Assembly (NCBI GenBank): GCA_003252195.1
Contig: QKFK01000019.1
Span: 1-9,786, forward strand
Direction: 5' to 3'
DNA: 9,786 nucleotides
Source: Rhodospirillales bacterium
GTDB lineage: Bacteria; Pseudomonadota; Alphaproteobacteria; QKFK01; SZUA-500
Both the position numbers and the translations under genes were made by a program. The notes under the pieces were generated by a model that saw only the letters and a program-made list of their open reading frames with translations, did not search any database and had not been told where the DNA came from. This document shows positions 1 through 6,733 of this stretch, piece by piece; the stretch's first letter is position 1; each line of letters begins with the position of its first letter.

Positions 1-8
1 CCATGCCA

Positions 9-1691
9 CTATTTCCTATTATTCGTATTAACGTTTACATTCACATTCGGCTTAGACGACGATATCTTACGCAACGCTGGAGCTTCTGCTTGCTGAGAAT
101 TATCTTCTCTTGGAGCTTTATCAACAGTTCCTCTCGACTGTTCCGCCTCATTTACAGATACATTATGGGGCTTTTCTGTAATTGTACTTCTAGAAACATT
201 TTCTTTATCTGCAACATTTTGCACTCTGTTACCAACTTCTTCAGCCTCTTGTTTATGCTGTACAGCAGGCTGTTCTGGAGCTTTCTTTTCTCGAGGAGGA
301 AGCTTGCCATCTTCCCTAGGTTCAAAAAACTTTGTTTCTGCAAACAGCTTAGGAAAATCTGTTTCTTTAGCAACATAATCAGCATCTGCCACCTTAGCTA
401 TTGGTCTGTCCACAACTTTAGTAAGAGGGGTTTTCCTATCTAAACCAGGAATGTTTTTAGGAAGCTCTTCTTGTATCTCCACCTCTTTTTTACGGATATC
501 TTTTAAGAACTGCAAATCTCTTTGTGTCGATGATAATTCCGCACCTTTTTGTGGCATCGCTGGCATTTGACTATTGTCTTTTTGTTGCGGATCAAGGCTT
601 ACATTGTGTTCTGGAGTCATTGATTTCATATTCATAAAATCTTGCTGTTCTTTTAGCATGTCAATCTCATCAAGCTCTGATTGAATGGCTCTTTCTTCAG
701 CAGCAACCGTAGCATTTTCTTCGCGTATCATTCTTTTGGCTTGTTTGTTCATCTGAACCATCAAGTGATCGGCGCTATCTTTGCTCATATATGAAGTATC
801 AATTTTAGCACCACTTAGGTTAACCCCGACCAAATTTACTCCGCGCAAATCAATACCTGTAAAATCAACTCCTGTTAAATCATATTTACGTAAATCAAGC
901 TTGCTTAAATCTATCTTCTTAAGGTCAAATTTTGTTAAATCAACCTCTTCCATACTTTCTAAAAGACGCTGCAACTCGTCTTTTGCATCATCATCAAGCG
1001 TCGTGTTAGTAAAATTGGCGCCTTCTATCATTGCGCCTTTTAATTTTACGCCTTTTAAGTTGGCGCCTTGCAAGTTTGCACCACGCAAGTCGGCTCCGCT
1101 CAAATCAACGCCTGTCAAATTTGCATTGCGGAGGTCAACCCCACGCAAGTCAGCATCTTTAAAGCTTACGTTATTAAAGCTAGCTTCACCCAATGTAGCT
1201 TTACGCAAATCCGCCCCTGTAAAGATAGTATCTTTAAAATCAGCTTTACGTAAATCAGCCTCTCTAAAATTTTGGCCAGTAAAGTCCCGCCCCGCAAAGT
1301 TCTTTTCACCATTCTTAATAGCTCTCACAACCATCAAGGCTACTTCATTGTGAATATAGCTACCTTCATCTTTTTCAATAACTTCTTCGGTGATTTTTTT
1401 AACATCTGGCCTAAATTCATTATTCACCTTAGGCTGGTTTTTACCAACTTGAGATAAATCGACAGGCTTTGCAGGAACTTTTCTAACAGTCACACTTTTA
1501 ACAGCACTAGCCACAGCACTAGCAACTGGTGAAGCCATTTTTCTGGCTGGCATCTTCACCATCTTCTTAATCTTCTTTTTAATCAAACGTTTGCCATGAG
1601 GCACAAACAAACCCGAACCTGAGCCTGAAGCATCTCCTTCTCCCTCTGGTTTAGGCTTAATTATTTTATCGTTTTTTTCTTCTTCTGCCAT
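9..1691 (-). CDS. Pentapeptide-repeat protein with basic N-terminus and long disordered C-terminus
   Basis: 560 residues, complete, function not recognised. Residues 1-30 are acidic then Gly/Ser-rich. Residues 34-52 are strongly basic (many Lys, with Arg, Met and Ile), and 53-100 are Ala/Val/Lys-rich. Residues 131-235 form 21 unbroken A(D/N)Lxx pentapeptides, with Leu/Phe/Ile at every fifth position from 132 to 232. Residues 233-250 are an acidic, probably helical linker, and 251-297 hold about nine or ten more repeats. Residues 305-350 look like a charged helix or coiled coil. Residues 350-560 are low-complexity, rich in Glu, Lys, Pro, Gln and Asn, ending in a Val-Asn dipeptide run. Pentapeptide repeats fold into a right-handed quadrilateral beta-helix; known roles range from DNA mimicry protecting gyrase to scaffolding. 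I see no signal peptide or membrane segment, so cytoplasmic is likely. The ATG at 1691 has only a weak ribosome site (AAGG lies 12 nt away). The gene is divergent from fhs. A scaffold or nucleic-acid-associated role is speculation. Confidence 0.9.
   Translation of the reverse strand: MAEEEKNDKIIKPKPEGEGDASGSGSGLFVPHGKRLIKKKIKKMVKMPARKMASPVASAVASAVKSVTVRKVPAKPVDLSQVGKNQPKVNNEFRPDVKKITEEVIEKDEGSYIHNEVALMVVRAIKNGEKNFAGRDFTGQNFREADLRKADFKDTIFTGADLRKATLGEASFNNVSFKDADLRGVDLRNANLTGVDLSGADLRGANLQGANLKGVKLKGAMIEGANFTNTTLDDDAKDELQRLLESMEEVDLTKFDLKKIDLSKLDLRKYDLTGVDFTGIDLRGVNLVGVNLSGAKIDTSYMSKDSADHLMVQMNKQAKRMIREENATVAAEERAIQSELDEIDMLKEQQDFMNMKSMTPEHNVSLDPQQKDNSQMPAMPQKGAELSSTQRDLQFLKDIRKKEVEIQEELPKNIPGLDRKTPLTKVVDRPIAKVADADYVAKETDFPKLFAETKFFEPREDGKLPPREKKAPEQPAVQHKQEAEEVGNRVQNVADKENVSRSTITEKPHNVSVNEAEQSRGTVDKAPREDNSQQAEAPALRKISSSKPNVNVNVNTNNRK
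801..941 (-). repeat. Pentapeptide repeat block 2, atypical units
   Basis: Residues 251-297 carry Leu/Phe/Ile at 252, 257, 262, 267, 272, 277, 282, 287, 292 and 297. The phase is the same as in block 1, and the gap from 232 to 252 is exactly 20 residues. In the first units the position that is normally small (two before the central Leu) is Phe255, Ile260, Leu265 and Tyr270, which is unusual for this fold. Confidence 0.8.
987..1301 (-). repeat. Pentapeptide repeat block 1 (21 units)
   Basis: This coding repeat covers residues 131-235 of the pentapeptide protein. The central hydrophobic residue falls at every position 2 modulo 5 from 132 to 232 without a slip. That makes 21 pentapeptides, or just over five turns of a four-sided beta-helix. 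At DNA level it appears as degenerate 15-bp tandem units on the minus strand. Confidence 0.9.
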
Positions 1692-1723
1692 TTCTGCTAC
1701 ATGCCTTAAAAAAACTCAGTGAG

Positions 1724-1729
1724 ATTATA
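1724..1729 (-). promoter_or_regulatory. Putative -10 box of the pentapeptide-protein gene
   Basis: Read on the minus strand this is a perfect TATAAT, about 33 bases upstream of the ATG at 1691. It implies a leader of roughly 25 nt. No good -35 box sits at 16-18 nt from it; a TTGATA lies 21 nt upstream. The call rests on the -10 match and position only. Confidence 0.45.
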
Positions 1730-1771
1730 CATTAATATCTAAAATTGCTCTATCAATAATATTATCTCTTT

Positions 1772-1779
1772 GCTAAAAT
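1772..1779 (+). promoter_or_regulatory. Putative extended -10 promoter of fhs
   Basis: The sequence is GC then TAAAAT, preceded by T at 1771, giving the extended -10 form TGnTAAAAT (five of six matches to TATAAT). No convincing -35 is visible. Transcription would start near 1786, downstream of the possible GTG codon at 1780 and upstream of the TTG at 1816. This fits TTG as the true start. Confidence 0.4.
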
Positions 1780-1803
1780 GTGGAAAATATTAAAATAATA
1801 CCA

Positions 1804-1809
1804 AAGGGG
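1804..1809 (+). promoter_or_regulatory. Ribosome binding site deciding the fhs TTG start
   Basis: AAGGGG lies six bases before TTG at 1816. The upstream GTG at 1780 has no comparable purine-rich site. Confidence 0.7.
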
Positions 1810-1815
1810 ATTACA

Positions 1816-3495
1816 TTGAAAAAAGTTAAAACAGATATTGAAATAGCAAGAGAAGCTAAAATGTTACCTATTGAGCAAATAGCTCAAAAAATAGATATCC
1901 CTAAAGAATGTCTGAACAATTATGGCAAATATATAGCCAAGATAGATTTTAATCATATAGAATCCTTAAAAAACAATCCTGATGGCAAACTAATTCTTGT
2001 AACCGCAATCAACCCAACTCCCGCAGGAGAAGGCAAAACCACAACATCTGTTGGATTAGGTGATGCTTTAAATTTGATTGGCAAAAAAGCTATCACCTGC
2101 CTTAGAGAACCAAGCTTAGGACCTGTGTTTGGAATAAAAGGAGGCGCTGCTGGTGGTGGTTACGCTCAAATAGTTCCGATGGAGAATATCAACCTCCATT
2201 TTACGGGTGACTTGCACGCAATTGGTGCTGCCAACAATCTTTTGGCGGCAATGATTGATAACCACATTTATTGGGGCAATGAGCTTGACATTGACGTTAG
2301 ACGCATAACATGGAAACGTGCCGTTGATATGAACGACCGCGCCTTAAGAGAGATCAACGTGTCTCTTGGTGGTGCATCAAACGGTTTTCCACGCCAAGAC
2401 GGCTTTAACATTACAGTAGCCTCAGAGATTATGGCTATTTTCTGTTTATCTGAAAACTTAGAAGATTTAACCAAAAGAATTGGAGGCATCATTATAGGTT
2501 ATAATAGAAAAAAAGAACCTGTATATGCCAAAGACCTAAAAGCTGAAGGAGCTTTAAGCGTATTGCTAAAAGATGCCTTAATGCCAAATTTGGTTCAAAC
2601 TTTAGAAAACAACCCTGCTATTATTCATGGTGGACCATTTGCAAATATTGCACATGGTTGCAACTCGGTTATCGCAACCAAAACAGCTCTTAAAATGGCT
2701 GATTATGTCGTAACAGAAGCTGGGTTTGGCGCAGATTTAGGCGCAGAAAAGTTTTTTGATATCAAATGCAGAAAAGCAAGCTTAAAACCTAATGCTGTAG
2801 TTCTTGTTGCAACAATTAGAGCTCTTAAAATGCATGGAGGGTTACCTAAAGACAAGCTTGATAAAGAAGATGTTGAGGCTCTAAAAAAAGGCTTAAGCAA
2901 CCTTGAAAGACATATTCAAAATATTAAAAAATACAATTTGCCAGTTATTGTTGCAGTAAACCAATTTTCTCAAGACACTGCAAATGAGATTAACTCAATT
3001 AAAGGCTTCTGCGCATCATTAGGCATTGAAGCAATATCTTGCAACCACTGGGCAGATGGTAGCGCTGGCACAAAAACATTAGCTGAGGCAGTAGTTAGAG
3101 TAATAGAAAAAGGTGAAGCTAATTTCAAACCTATTTATGAAGACAAGTTACCTTTAATTGATAAGATTAAAACAGTCGCCAAAGAAATTTATAGAGCTAA
3201 GGATATTTCTATTGATGCCACAGCATTAAACACATTAGATGATTTACAAAAAAATGGATTTGGCAATTTACCAATATGCATTGCAAAAACTCAATACAGT
3301 TTTTCTGCTGACCCTTCACTTAAAGGAGCACCAGAAGGGCATATCTTGCCAATTAGAGAAGTTAGATTATCAAACGGGGCTGGTTTTGTAGTAGTTATAT
3401 GCGGAGATATTATGACAATGCCAGGGCTATCTAAAAAACCTTCTGCAGAAAATATCTTTATAAACAAAAATGGGGAAGTAGAAGGATTATTCTAG
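1816..3495 (+). CDS. fhs: Formate-tetrahydrofolate ligase (FTHFS)
   Basis: Cytoplasmic enzyme making 10-formyl-tetrahydrofolate from formate, ATP and tetrahydrofolate, the entry of formate into one-carbon metabolism. Family motifs are all present: the ATP-binding loop TPAGEGKTTT with Lys74, LREPSLGP with Arg97, the first signature GIKGGAAGGGY at about 106-116, and the second signature VATIRALKMHGG at about 331-342. The C-terminus ends in the family-typical GLF. I chose the TTG at 1816 because it has a good ribosome site and gives 559 residues, the length I recall for the Moorella enzyme. Lys74 and Arg97 then carry the same numbers, and the N-terminus (KKVKTDIEIA) aligns with the usual start. 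A GTG at 1780 would add 12 unsupported residues. It is probably monocistronic: divergent from the pentapeptide gene and followed by a terminator. No other folate gene is adjacent. Confidence 0.97.
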   Translation: MKKVKTDIEIAREAKMLPIEQIAQKIDIPKECLNNYGKYIAKIDFNHIESLKNNPDGKLILVTAINPTPAGEGKTTTSVGLGDALNLIGKKAITCLREPSLGPVFGIKGGAAGGGYAQIVPMENINLHFTGDLHAIGAANNLLAAMIDNHIYWGNELDIDVRRITWKRAVDMNDRALREINVSLGGASNGFPRQDGFNITVASEIMAIFCLSENLEDLTKRIGGIIIGYNRKKEPVYAKDLKAEGALSVLLKDALMPNLVQTLENNPAIIHGGPFANIAHGCNSVIATKTALKMADYVVTEAGFGADLGAEKFFDIKCRKASLKPNAVVLVATIRALKMHGGLPKDKLDKEDVEALKKGLSNLERHIQNIKKYNLPVIVAVNQFSQDTANEINSIKGFCASLGIEAISCNHWADGSAGTKTLAEAVVRVIEKGEANFKPIYEDKLPLIDKIKTVAKEIYRAKDISIDATALNTLDDLQKNGFGNLPICIAKTQYSFSADPSLKGAPEGHILPIREVRLSNGAGFVVVICGDIMTMPGLSKKPSAENIFINKNGEVEGLF

Positions 3496-3509
3496 CTCTC
3501 AATTTTGAT

Positions 3510-3541
3510 AAAAAAGCTGTCTTTAAGGCAGCTTTTTTTTT
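3510..3541 (+). terminator. Rho-independent terminator of fhs, possibly bidirectional
   Basis: The GCTGTC / GGCAGC stem (six pairs, one G-T) has a five-base TTTAA loop. Six A precede it and nine T follow. The A-run means it could also stop minus-strand transcripts leaving the lipoprotein gene at 3610, which converges on fhs. Confidence 0.9.
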
Positions 3542-3609
3542 GCGCCTTAATTACATATTTTCAAAATATTTGAACTTAAAAATATAAATATATCGAACAG
3601 AGCTATATA

Positions 3610-4014
3610 TTAAATCAAGCTTCTGAGCACGTGACTAGCTTCATGACGATTTAGGTGACGAGTTCTATACCCTCTAATTCTCATACAACTAGAATAAGCT
3701 GTTGTAGAAGTTGCAAAATCTTTTTGGTTAGAGTTAACCAAAACTGGCTCTGCTCCATCATATGGAACATAGCTAGCCCAAACGCCTCGACCAGCCCAAT
3801 CAGCTCTTGTATTTAGTTTTCTAGTATCTCCTATAGTTAGCCAATCAGGCCAATCAGGAATAACATCTGCTGCTTCTATACATTTTTTATGGTCATAAAT
3901 AAACTGCTCCATACCAACATTTTCTGCCCTCCAGTTATATACAGTTGGTCCGCTAACAGCAGAACAGCCTGTTACTAACAAAGCAAATAAAATTGATACA
4001 GAAAGATAGCGCAT
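3610..4014 (-). CDS. Small predicted lipoprotein, unknown function
   Basis: 134 residues. The N-terminus is a lipoprotein signal: a short charged start, a hydrophobic core at 4-15, and a lipobox Val-Thr-Gly-Cys with acceptor Cys17. The mature part is therefore about 118 residues, anchored in a membrane; no Asp at +2, so outer membrane is plausible. Besides Cys17 it has Cys45 and Cys110, which could form a disulfide in the periplasm. The C-terminal CMRIRGY segment resembles the Cys-Met-x-x-(Arg)-Gly-Tyr ending seen in many small proteobacterial lipoproteins of unknown role. The middle is rich in Trp (W28, W55, W58, W73, W79). The ATG at 4014 is preceded by a weak GAGAA site. The GST gene lies 96 bases upstream on the same strand; a separate promoter is possible. 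Confidence 0.85.
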   Translation of the reverse strand: MRYLSVSILFALLVTGCSAVSGPTVYNWRAENVGMEQFIYDHKKCIEAADVIPDWPDWLTIGDTRKLNTRADWAGRGVWASYVPYDGAEPVLVNSNQKDFATSTTAYSSCMRIRGYRTRHLNRHEASHVLRSLI

Positions 4015-4046
4015 CTTTTTCTCATAAAAATAAAAAATTATTTTTA

Positions 4047-4052
4047 AGTATA
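4047..4052 (-). promoter_or_regulatory. Possible -10 box of the lipoprotein gene
   Basis: Minus-strand TATACT (five of six matches) sits 32 bases before the ATG at 4014. No good -35 box is seen at the right distance and the region is very AT-rich, so this is weak. Confidence 0.3.
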
Positions 4053-4110
4053 ATCTTTAAAATTCAAAAAAAGAGTTAACAAACATGACAAACAAAGCAC
4101 GTAAATTATT

Positions 4111-4779
4111 TTAAAAATCTGGGTCTTTGTAATAATCAGGAGGATCTATATCAGATATCTTTTCAGCCAATATCTTTTTAAATGATGGTCTAGATTTAAT
4201 TTTTGCATACCAATTTTTTGCTTCAGGATAAGCCTCCCACGGCACTTCTGCAATATAATCAGTTAGAGACAAATAAGCAGCTGCAGAAAAATCTGCCACA
4301 GAAAGAGAATTACCACCTATCCATTTTCTTCTTTCCATAAGCCAATTAATATAGGCCATATGTATTAATATATTTTCTCTTCCAATCTTTAACAGCCTAG
4401 TATCTGGAGAGCCGAGCGATGCCACACGCTTATAAAGTTTTTCACCCACTAAGTTTAAATAAACTTCTTTATAAAATTTATTATCAAACCAAGAACACAA
4501 GCGCCTTATCTCAGCGCCTTCTTCTGGTGTTTTTCCCATTAGAGCCATTGAAGGCAAAACATCTTTTAAATATTCTGTGATAGCATAATGCCCACAAATT
4601 GCCTTGTTATTTTCAAGAACTAAGACAGGCAATTCACCAGATGGATTTAGTTTTAGCACCTCTTTATCCCTCACCCATGGAGCAACCTCTATGCTACTAA
4701 TATCCTCTCCGCATTCAAATAGCATAAAGCGTATTTTTCTGCAAAATGGAACAACAGGGTGATGATAAAACAGTTTCAT
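4111..4779 (-). CDS. Glutathione S-transferase family protein
   Basis: Cytoplasmic two-domain GST fold. I start it at the ATG at 4779 (222 residues, MKLFYHHPVVPFCRKIR) because family members begin this way and AGG lies six bases upstream; an ATG at 4800 would add seven residues with no ribosome site. In the 222-residue numbering, residues 1-75 are the thioredoxin-like domain: FCRKIR after strand 1, then SGELPVL with the cis-proline that binds the glutathione backbone. The helix-capping Ser-x-x-Asp (SVAD, about 160-163) marks the all-helical C-terminal domain. The ending PPDYYKDPDF matches an alphaproteobacterial subfamily. The usual Glu-Ser-x-Ala-Ile glutathione contact reads Gly-His-Tyr-Ala-Ile here, so classical conjugation is uncertain. 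Substrate unknown. Confidence 0.92.
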   Translation of the reverse strand: MKLFYHHPVVPFCRKIRFMLFECGEDISSIEVAPWVRDKEVLKLNPSGELPVLVLENNKAICGHYAITEYLKDVLPSMALMGKTPEEGAEIRRLCSWFDNKFYKEVYLNLVGEKLYKRVASLGSPDTRLLKIGRENILIHMAYINWLMERRKWIGGNSLSVADFSAAAYLSLTDYIAEVPWEAYPEAKNWYAKIKSRPSFKKILAEKISDIDPPDYYKDPDF

Positions 4780-4799
4780 ATAAAACCTAAACACGAGCA

Positions 4800-4832
4800 T
4801 ACAAACAAGAGCACAGAATCACTCCATGCTCT
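4800..4832 (-). terminator. Weak candidate terminator after the chemoreceptor-PAS unit
   Basis: On the minus strand AGAGCATGG pairs with CTGTGCTCT (nine pairs, two of them G-T) around a seven-base loop. It is followed by the T-rich TTGTTTGT. It lies between the PAS stop and the GST start. The T-tract is interrupted, so termination may be partial, with readthrough into the GST gene. Confidence 0.45.
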
Positions 4833-4885
4833 CGTCAGTTTAATATCTAGTTATTTTACCAATAGTTAAAAATAGGATTTATTTA

Positions 4886-5425
4886 TTAAAAAATCTTATT
4901 TTGTAGGGCAAAAATATATTCATCATATTCCATACCCTTACTTTTAACTATATCCATCAATGTTTTATAGGTTCCTTCCGTGGCATCTTTCTTAGAGCCA
5001 TATCTTTTTTCTTCTTCTAAAAGTTTTTTATACAAAGGAATAATAACCTGATCTAATACATCACGACTTGGGACTCTACGATTTGAGTGATAACCAACTA
5101 TTTTACCATTACCATCAAAGCTTGGTGTAACGTGGGCTAGCACCCAATAATGATCTCCATTTTTGCATCTATTCATAACATATGCAAAAACCTCTTTACC
5201 ACTTTGGATTCGTTCCCACAATAGTTTAAACACACAACGAGGCATTAAAGGATTACGAATCACTGAGTGAGGCTTACCAATCATTTCAGCCTCTGTATAT
5301 CCAGATATATCCAAGAAAACATCATTCGTATAAGTCATAACACCTTTAAGATCTGTCTTACTAACAATGATATCGTTTTTATCAAAAAAGCGTTCAACTC
5401 CAGTTAAATTAAGTTCTTTTGCCAT
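4886..5425 (-). CDS. Aer-like PAS-domain sensor protein
   Basis: 179 residues, soluble, no membrane segment. Residues 10-120 are one PAS domain. From memory it aligns without gaps over its first 94 residues to the N-terminal PAS domain of E. coli Aer, which binds FAD and senses redox state. Shared elements are the TDL at about 24-26, SGYT at 41-44, Arg57 with Pro59, Met61 and Pro62, Trp70, and KNGDHYW at 88-94. Aer residues His58 and Asp60, in the FAD-binding region, are Asn58 and Leu60 here, so cofactor binding is likely but not proven. Residues 125-179 form a charged helical tail with no output domain. The strong AGGAGA site overlaps the stop of the upstream chemoreceptor gene (10-base gap), so the two are translationally coupled. 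Most likely it signals through that receptor. Confidence 0.9.
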   Translation of the reverse strand: MAKELNLTGVERFFDKNDIIVSKTDLKGVMTYTNDVFLDISGYTEAEMIGKPHSVIRNPLMPRCVFKLLWERIQSGKEVFAYVMNRCKNGDHYWVLAHVTPSFDGNGKIVGYHSNRRVPSRDVLDQVIIPLYKKLLEEEKRYGSKKDATEGTYKTLMDIVKSKGMEYDEYIFALQNKIF

Positions 5426-5435
5426 TATTCTTCTC

Positions 5436-6728
5436 CTAGACCGCTTTTTTCATTTCTACAATAAACTTATCAACCTCACCCTTAAGTGTCTCTGCCTGCA
5501 ACGATAGTTCCCCAGCAGCAGCCAACACCTCTTGAGCAATTTCCTTAGTCTCGACAGAGGCTTTCATAACCATTCCAATATTGTTGGTAACCTCACTTGT
5601 GCCGATTGATGCTTGCTGAACACTGTGAGAAATTTCTTCTGTAGCAGCTGCCTGTTCTTCAACAGAACCTTCAACACCTTTTGTTGCATCGTGAACAGAA
5701 GACATAGAGTTTGTAATTAGCTCAATAGAAGAAACAGAAAGGTTTGTAGCGCTTTGAATTTCGCTAACAAGTTTAGTAATATCTTCGGTAGCTTTAGATG
5801 TTTGCTGAGATAAATTCTTAACCTCATTAGCAACTACAGCAAAGCCCTTACCCGCAGCCCCCGCTCTAGCGGCCTCAATTGTTGCGTTAAGAGCCAACAG
5901 ATTTGTTTGGGAAGCAATATCATTAATAAAGTCCATAACTTCACTAATCTTATTAATAGAATTTACAAGACCACCAATCTGCTTGTTAGTATCGTTCATC
6001 TGTACCATTGCTTTATCTGTCTCTGAGGCAGAATTAGATACTTGGAACTTAATATTTGATATTGAGCTAGACAATTCTTCTGCAGCAGAAGCAACTGTTT
6101 GCACATTTGTGGCAGCCTCTTCCGCAGCTGAAGCAACATTAACAGCCAAATCACTTGTATTACTAGCGGTATCTTCCATAGATTTTGATGATGCTTGCAA
6201 CTCAGTAGCAGCAGCAGACACCATTTCAACCACAGCGTTAATTTTGCTTTCAAAATTATCAGCAACTTTCTTAAACAATGATATTTTAGTATCCATTGCT
6301 TCAGTTGCATTATTAATGGTAACTGCACCATTCTTAAAAGAACCACTCATACCATTTGTCAAAACTTTTCTAAAATATTTATTCTCAGCAACATATTGCA
6401 AACAAGCTCTTGATTCTCTGACAAAAGCATCGTTTCTATCAATCATACGATTAATAGCACGGTGCAACTCTTTCATAACACCGTTTGCCTTACTTAAAAC
6501 AATTCTCGCTTCAAAATCGCCTTTATCTATAGCCACACAAACTTTGACAGCTTCTTTAACTTCTTTTTCTAGAGCACAAGCATAGAAAACACCAATTAGA
6601 GCAAACAAAGCACTAATAGTTATTTCGACAGCATTGTGTGCAGGAAGTAAAAACGGAGCTATTCCAGATACAAAACTAGCTATAAAACAAGCCTTAATTG
6701 CAACTACAGAAGATATTTTAATTTTCAT
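5436..6728 (-). CDS. Methyl-accepting chemotaxis protein without a sensory domain
   Basis: 430 residues. Two N-terminal membrane segments (about 6-29 and 34-52) are joined by only a few residues, so there is no periplasmic ligand domain. Residues 53-105 resemble a HAMP-like linker, and 105-145 hold the DxxDAFVRE...YFRK...GMxGxF...IN segment seen in many alphaproteobacterial receptors. Residues 155-430 are the coiled-coil signalling domain. Its hairpin tip at 267-315 (IASQTNLLALNATIEAARAG, then GKGFAVVANEV) contacts CheA and CheW. Glu/Gln pairs near 215-219 and EEQAAATEEIS at 357-367 are likely methylation regions. There is no C-terminal CheR-tethering pentapeptide. The ATG at 6728 has AAGG seven bases upstream. 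The PAS gene follows at once and probably supplies the sensing; together they resemble Aer cut into two chains. Confidence 0.95.
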   Translation of the reverse strand: MKIKISSVVAIKACFIASFVSGIAPFLLPAHNAVEITISALFALIGVFYACALEKEVKEAVKVCVAIDKGDFEARIVLSKANGVMKELHRAINRMIDRNDAFVRESRACLQYVAENKYFRKVLTNGMSGSFKNGAVTINNATEAMDTKISLFKKVADNFESKINAVVEMVSAAATELQASSKSMEDTASNTSDLAVNVASAAEEAATNVQTVASAAEELSSSISNIKFQVSNSASETDKAMVQMNDTNKQIGGLVNSINKISEVMDFINDIASQTNLLALNATIEAARAGAAGKGFAVVANEVKNLSQQTSKATEDITKLVSEIQSATNLSVSSIELITNSMSSVHDATKGVEGSVEEQAAATEEISHSVQQASIGTSEVTNNIGMVMKASVETKEIAQEVLAAAGELSLQAETLKGEVDKFIVEMKKAV

Positions 6729-6733
6729 AACAT

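Noticed and set aside
987..1301. Regular short repeats that could suggest a CRISPR array or satellite DNA
   Set aside because: The period is 15 bp, the units are degenerate, there are no spacers, and the pattern is fully explained by A(D/N)Lxx codons on the minus strand.
781..1353. 190-residue open frame on the plus strand, rich in repeated Lys-Ser-x-Pro/Leu units
   Set aside because: It is antisense to the pentapeptide repeats; the 15-bp coding periodicity keeps the opposite frame open. It has no ribosome site and no protein family character.
3555..3569. Palindrome ATATTTT-C-AAAATAT
   Set aside because: It is composed only of A/T arms in AT-rich DNA; such palindromes are expected by chance and it has no position linking it to a promoter.
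4085..4114. Nine-codon plus-strand frame (MTNKARKLF) with a purine-rich AAGAG upstream
   Set aside because: It is too short to support from one sequence, overlaps the GST stop, and has no promoter or conservation evidence.
4861..4898. Possible hairpin across the PAS stop codon
   Set aside because: The stem is only about seven A/T-rich pairs with a mismatch or wobble and a long loop; the hairpin at 4808-4832 is the better terminator candidate.
5983..6585. 200-residue plus-strand open frame
   Set aside because: Antisense shadow of the Ala/Ser/Glu-rich chemoreceptor signalling domain; no ribosome site or recognisable domain.
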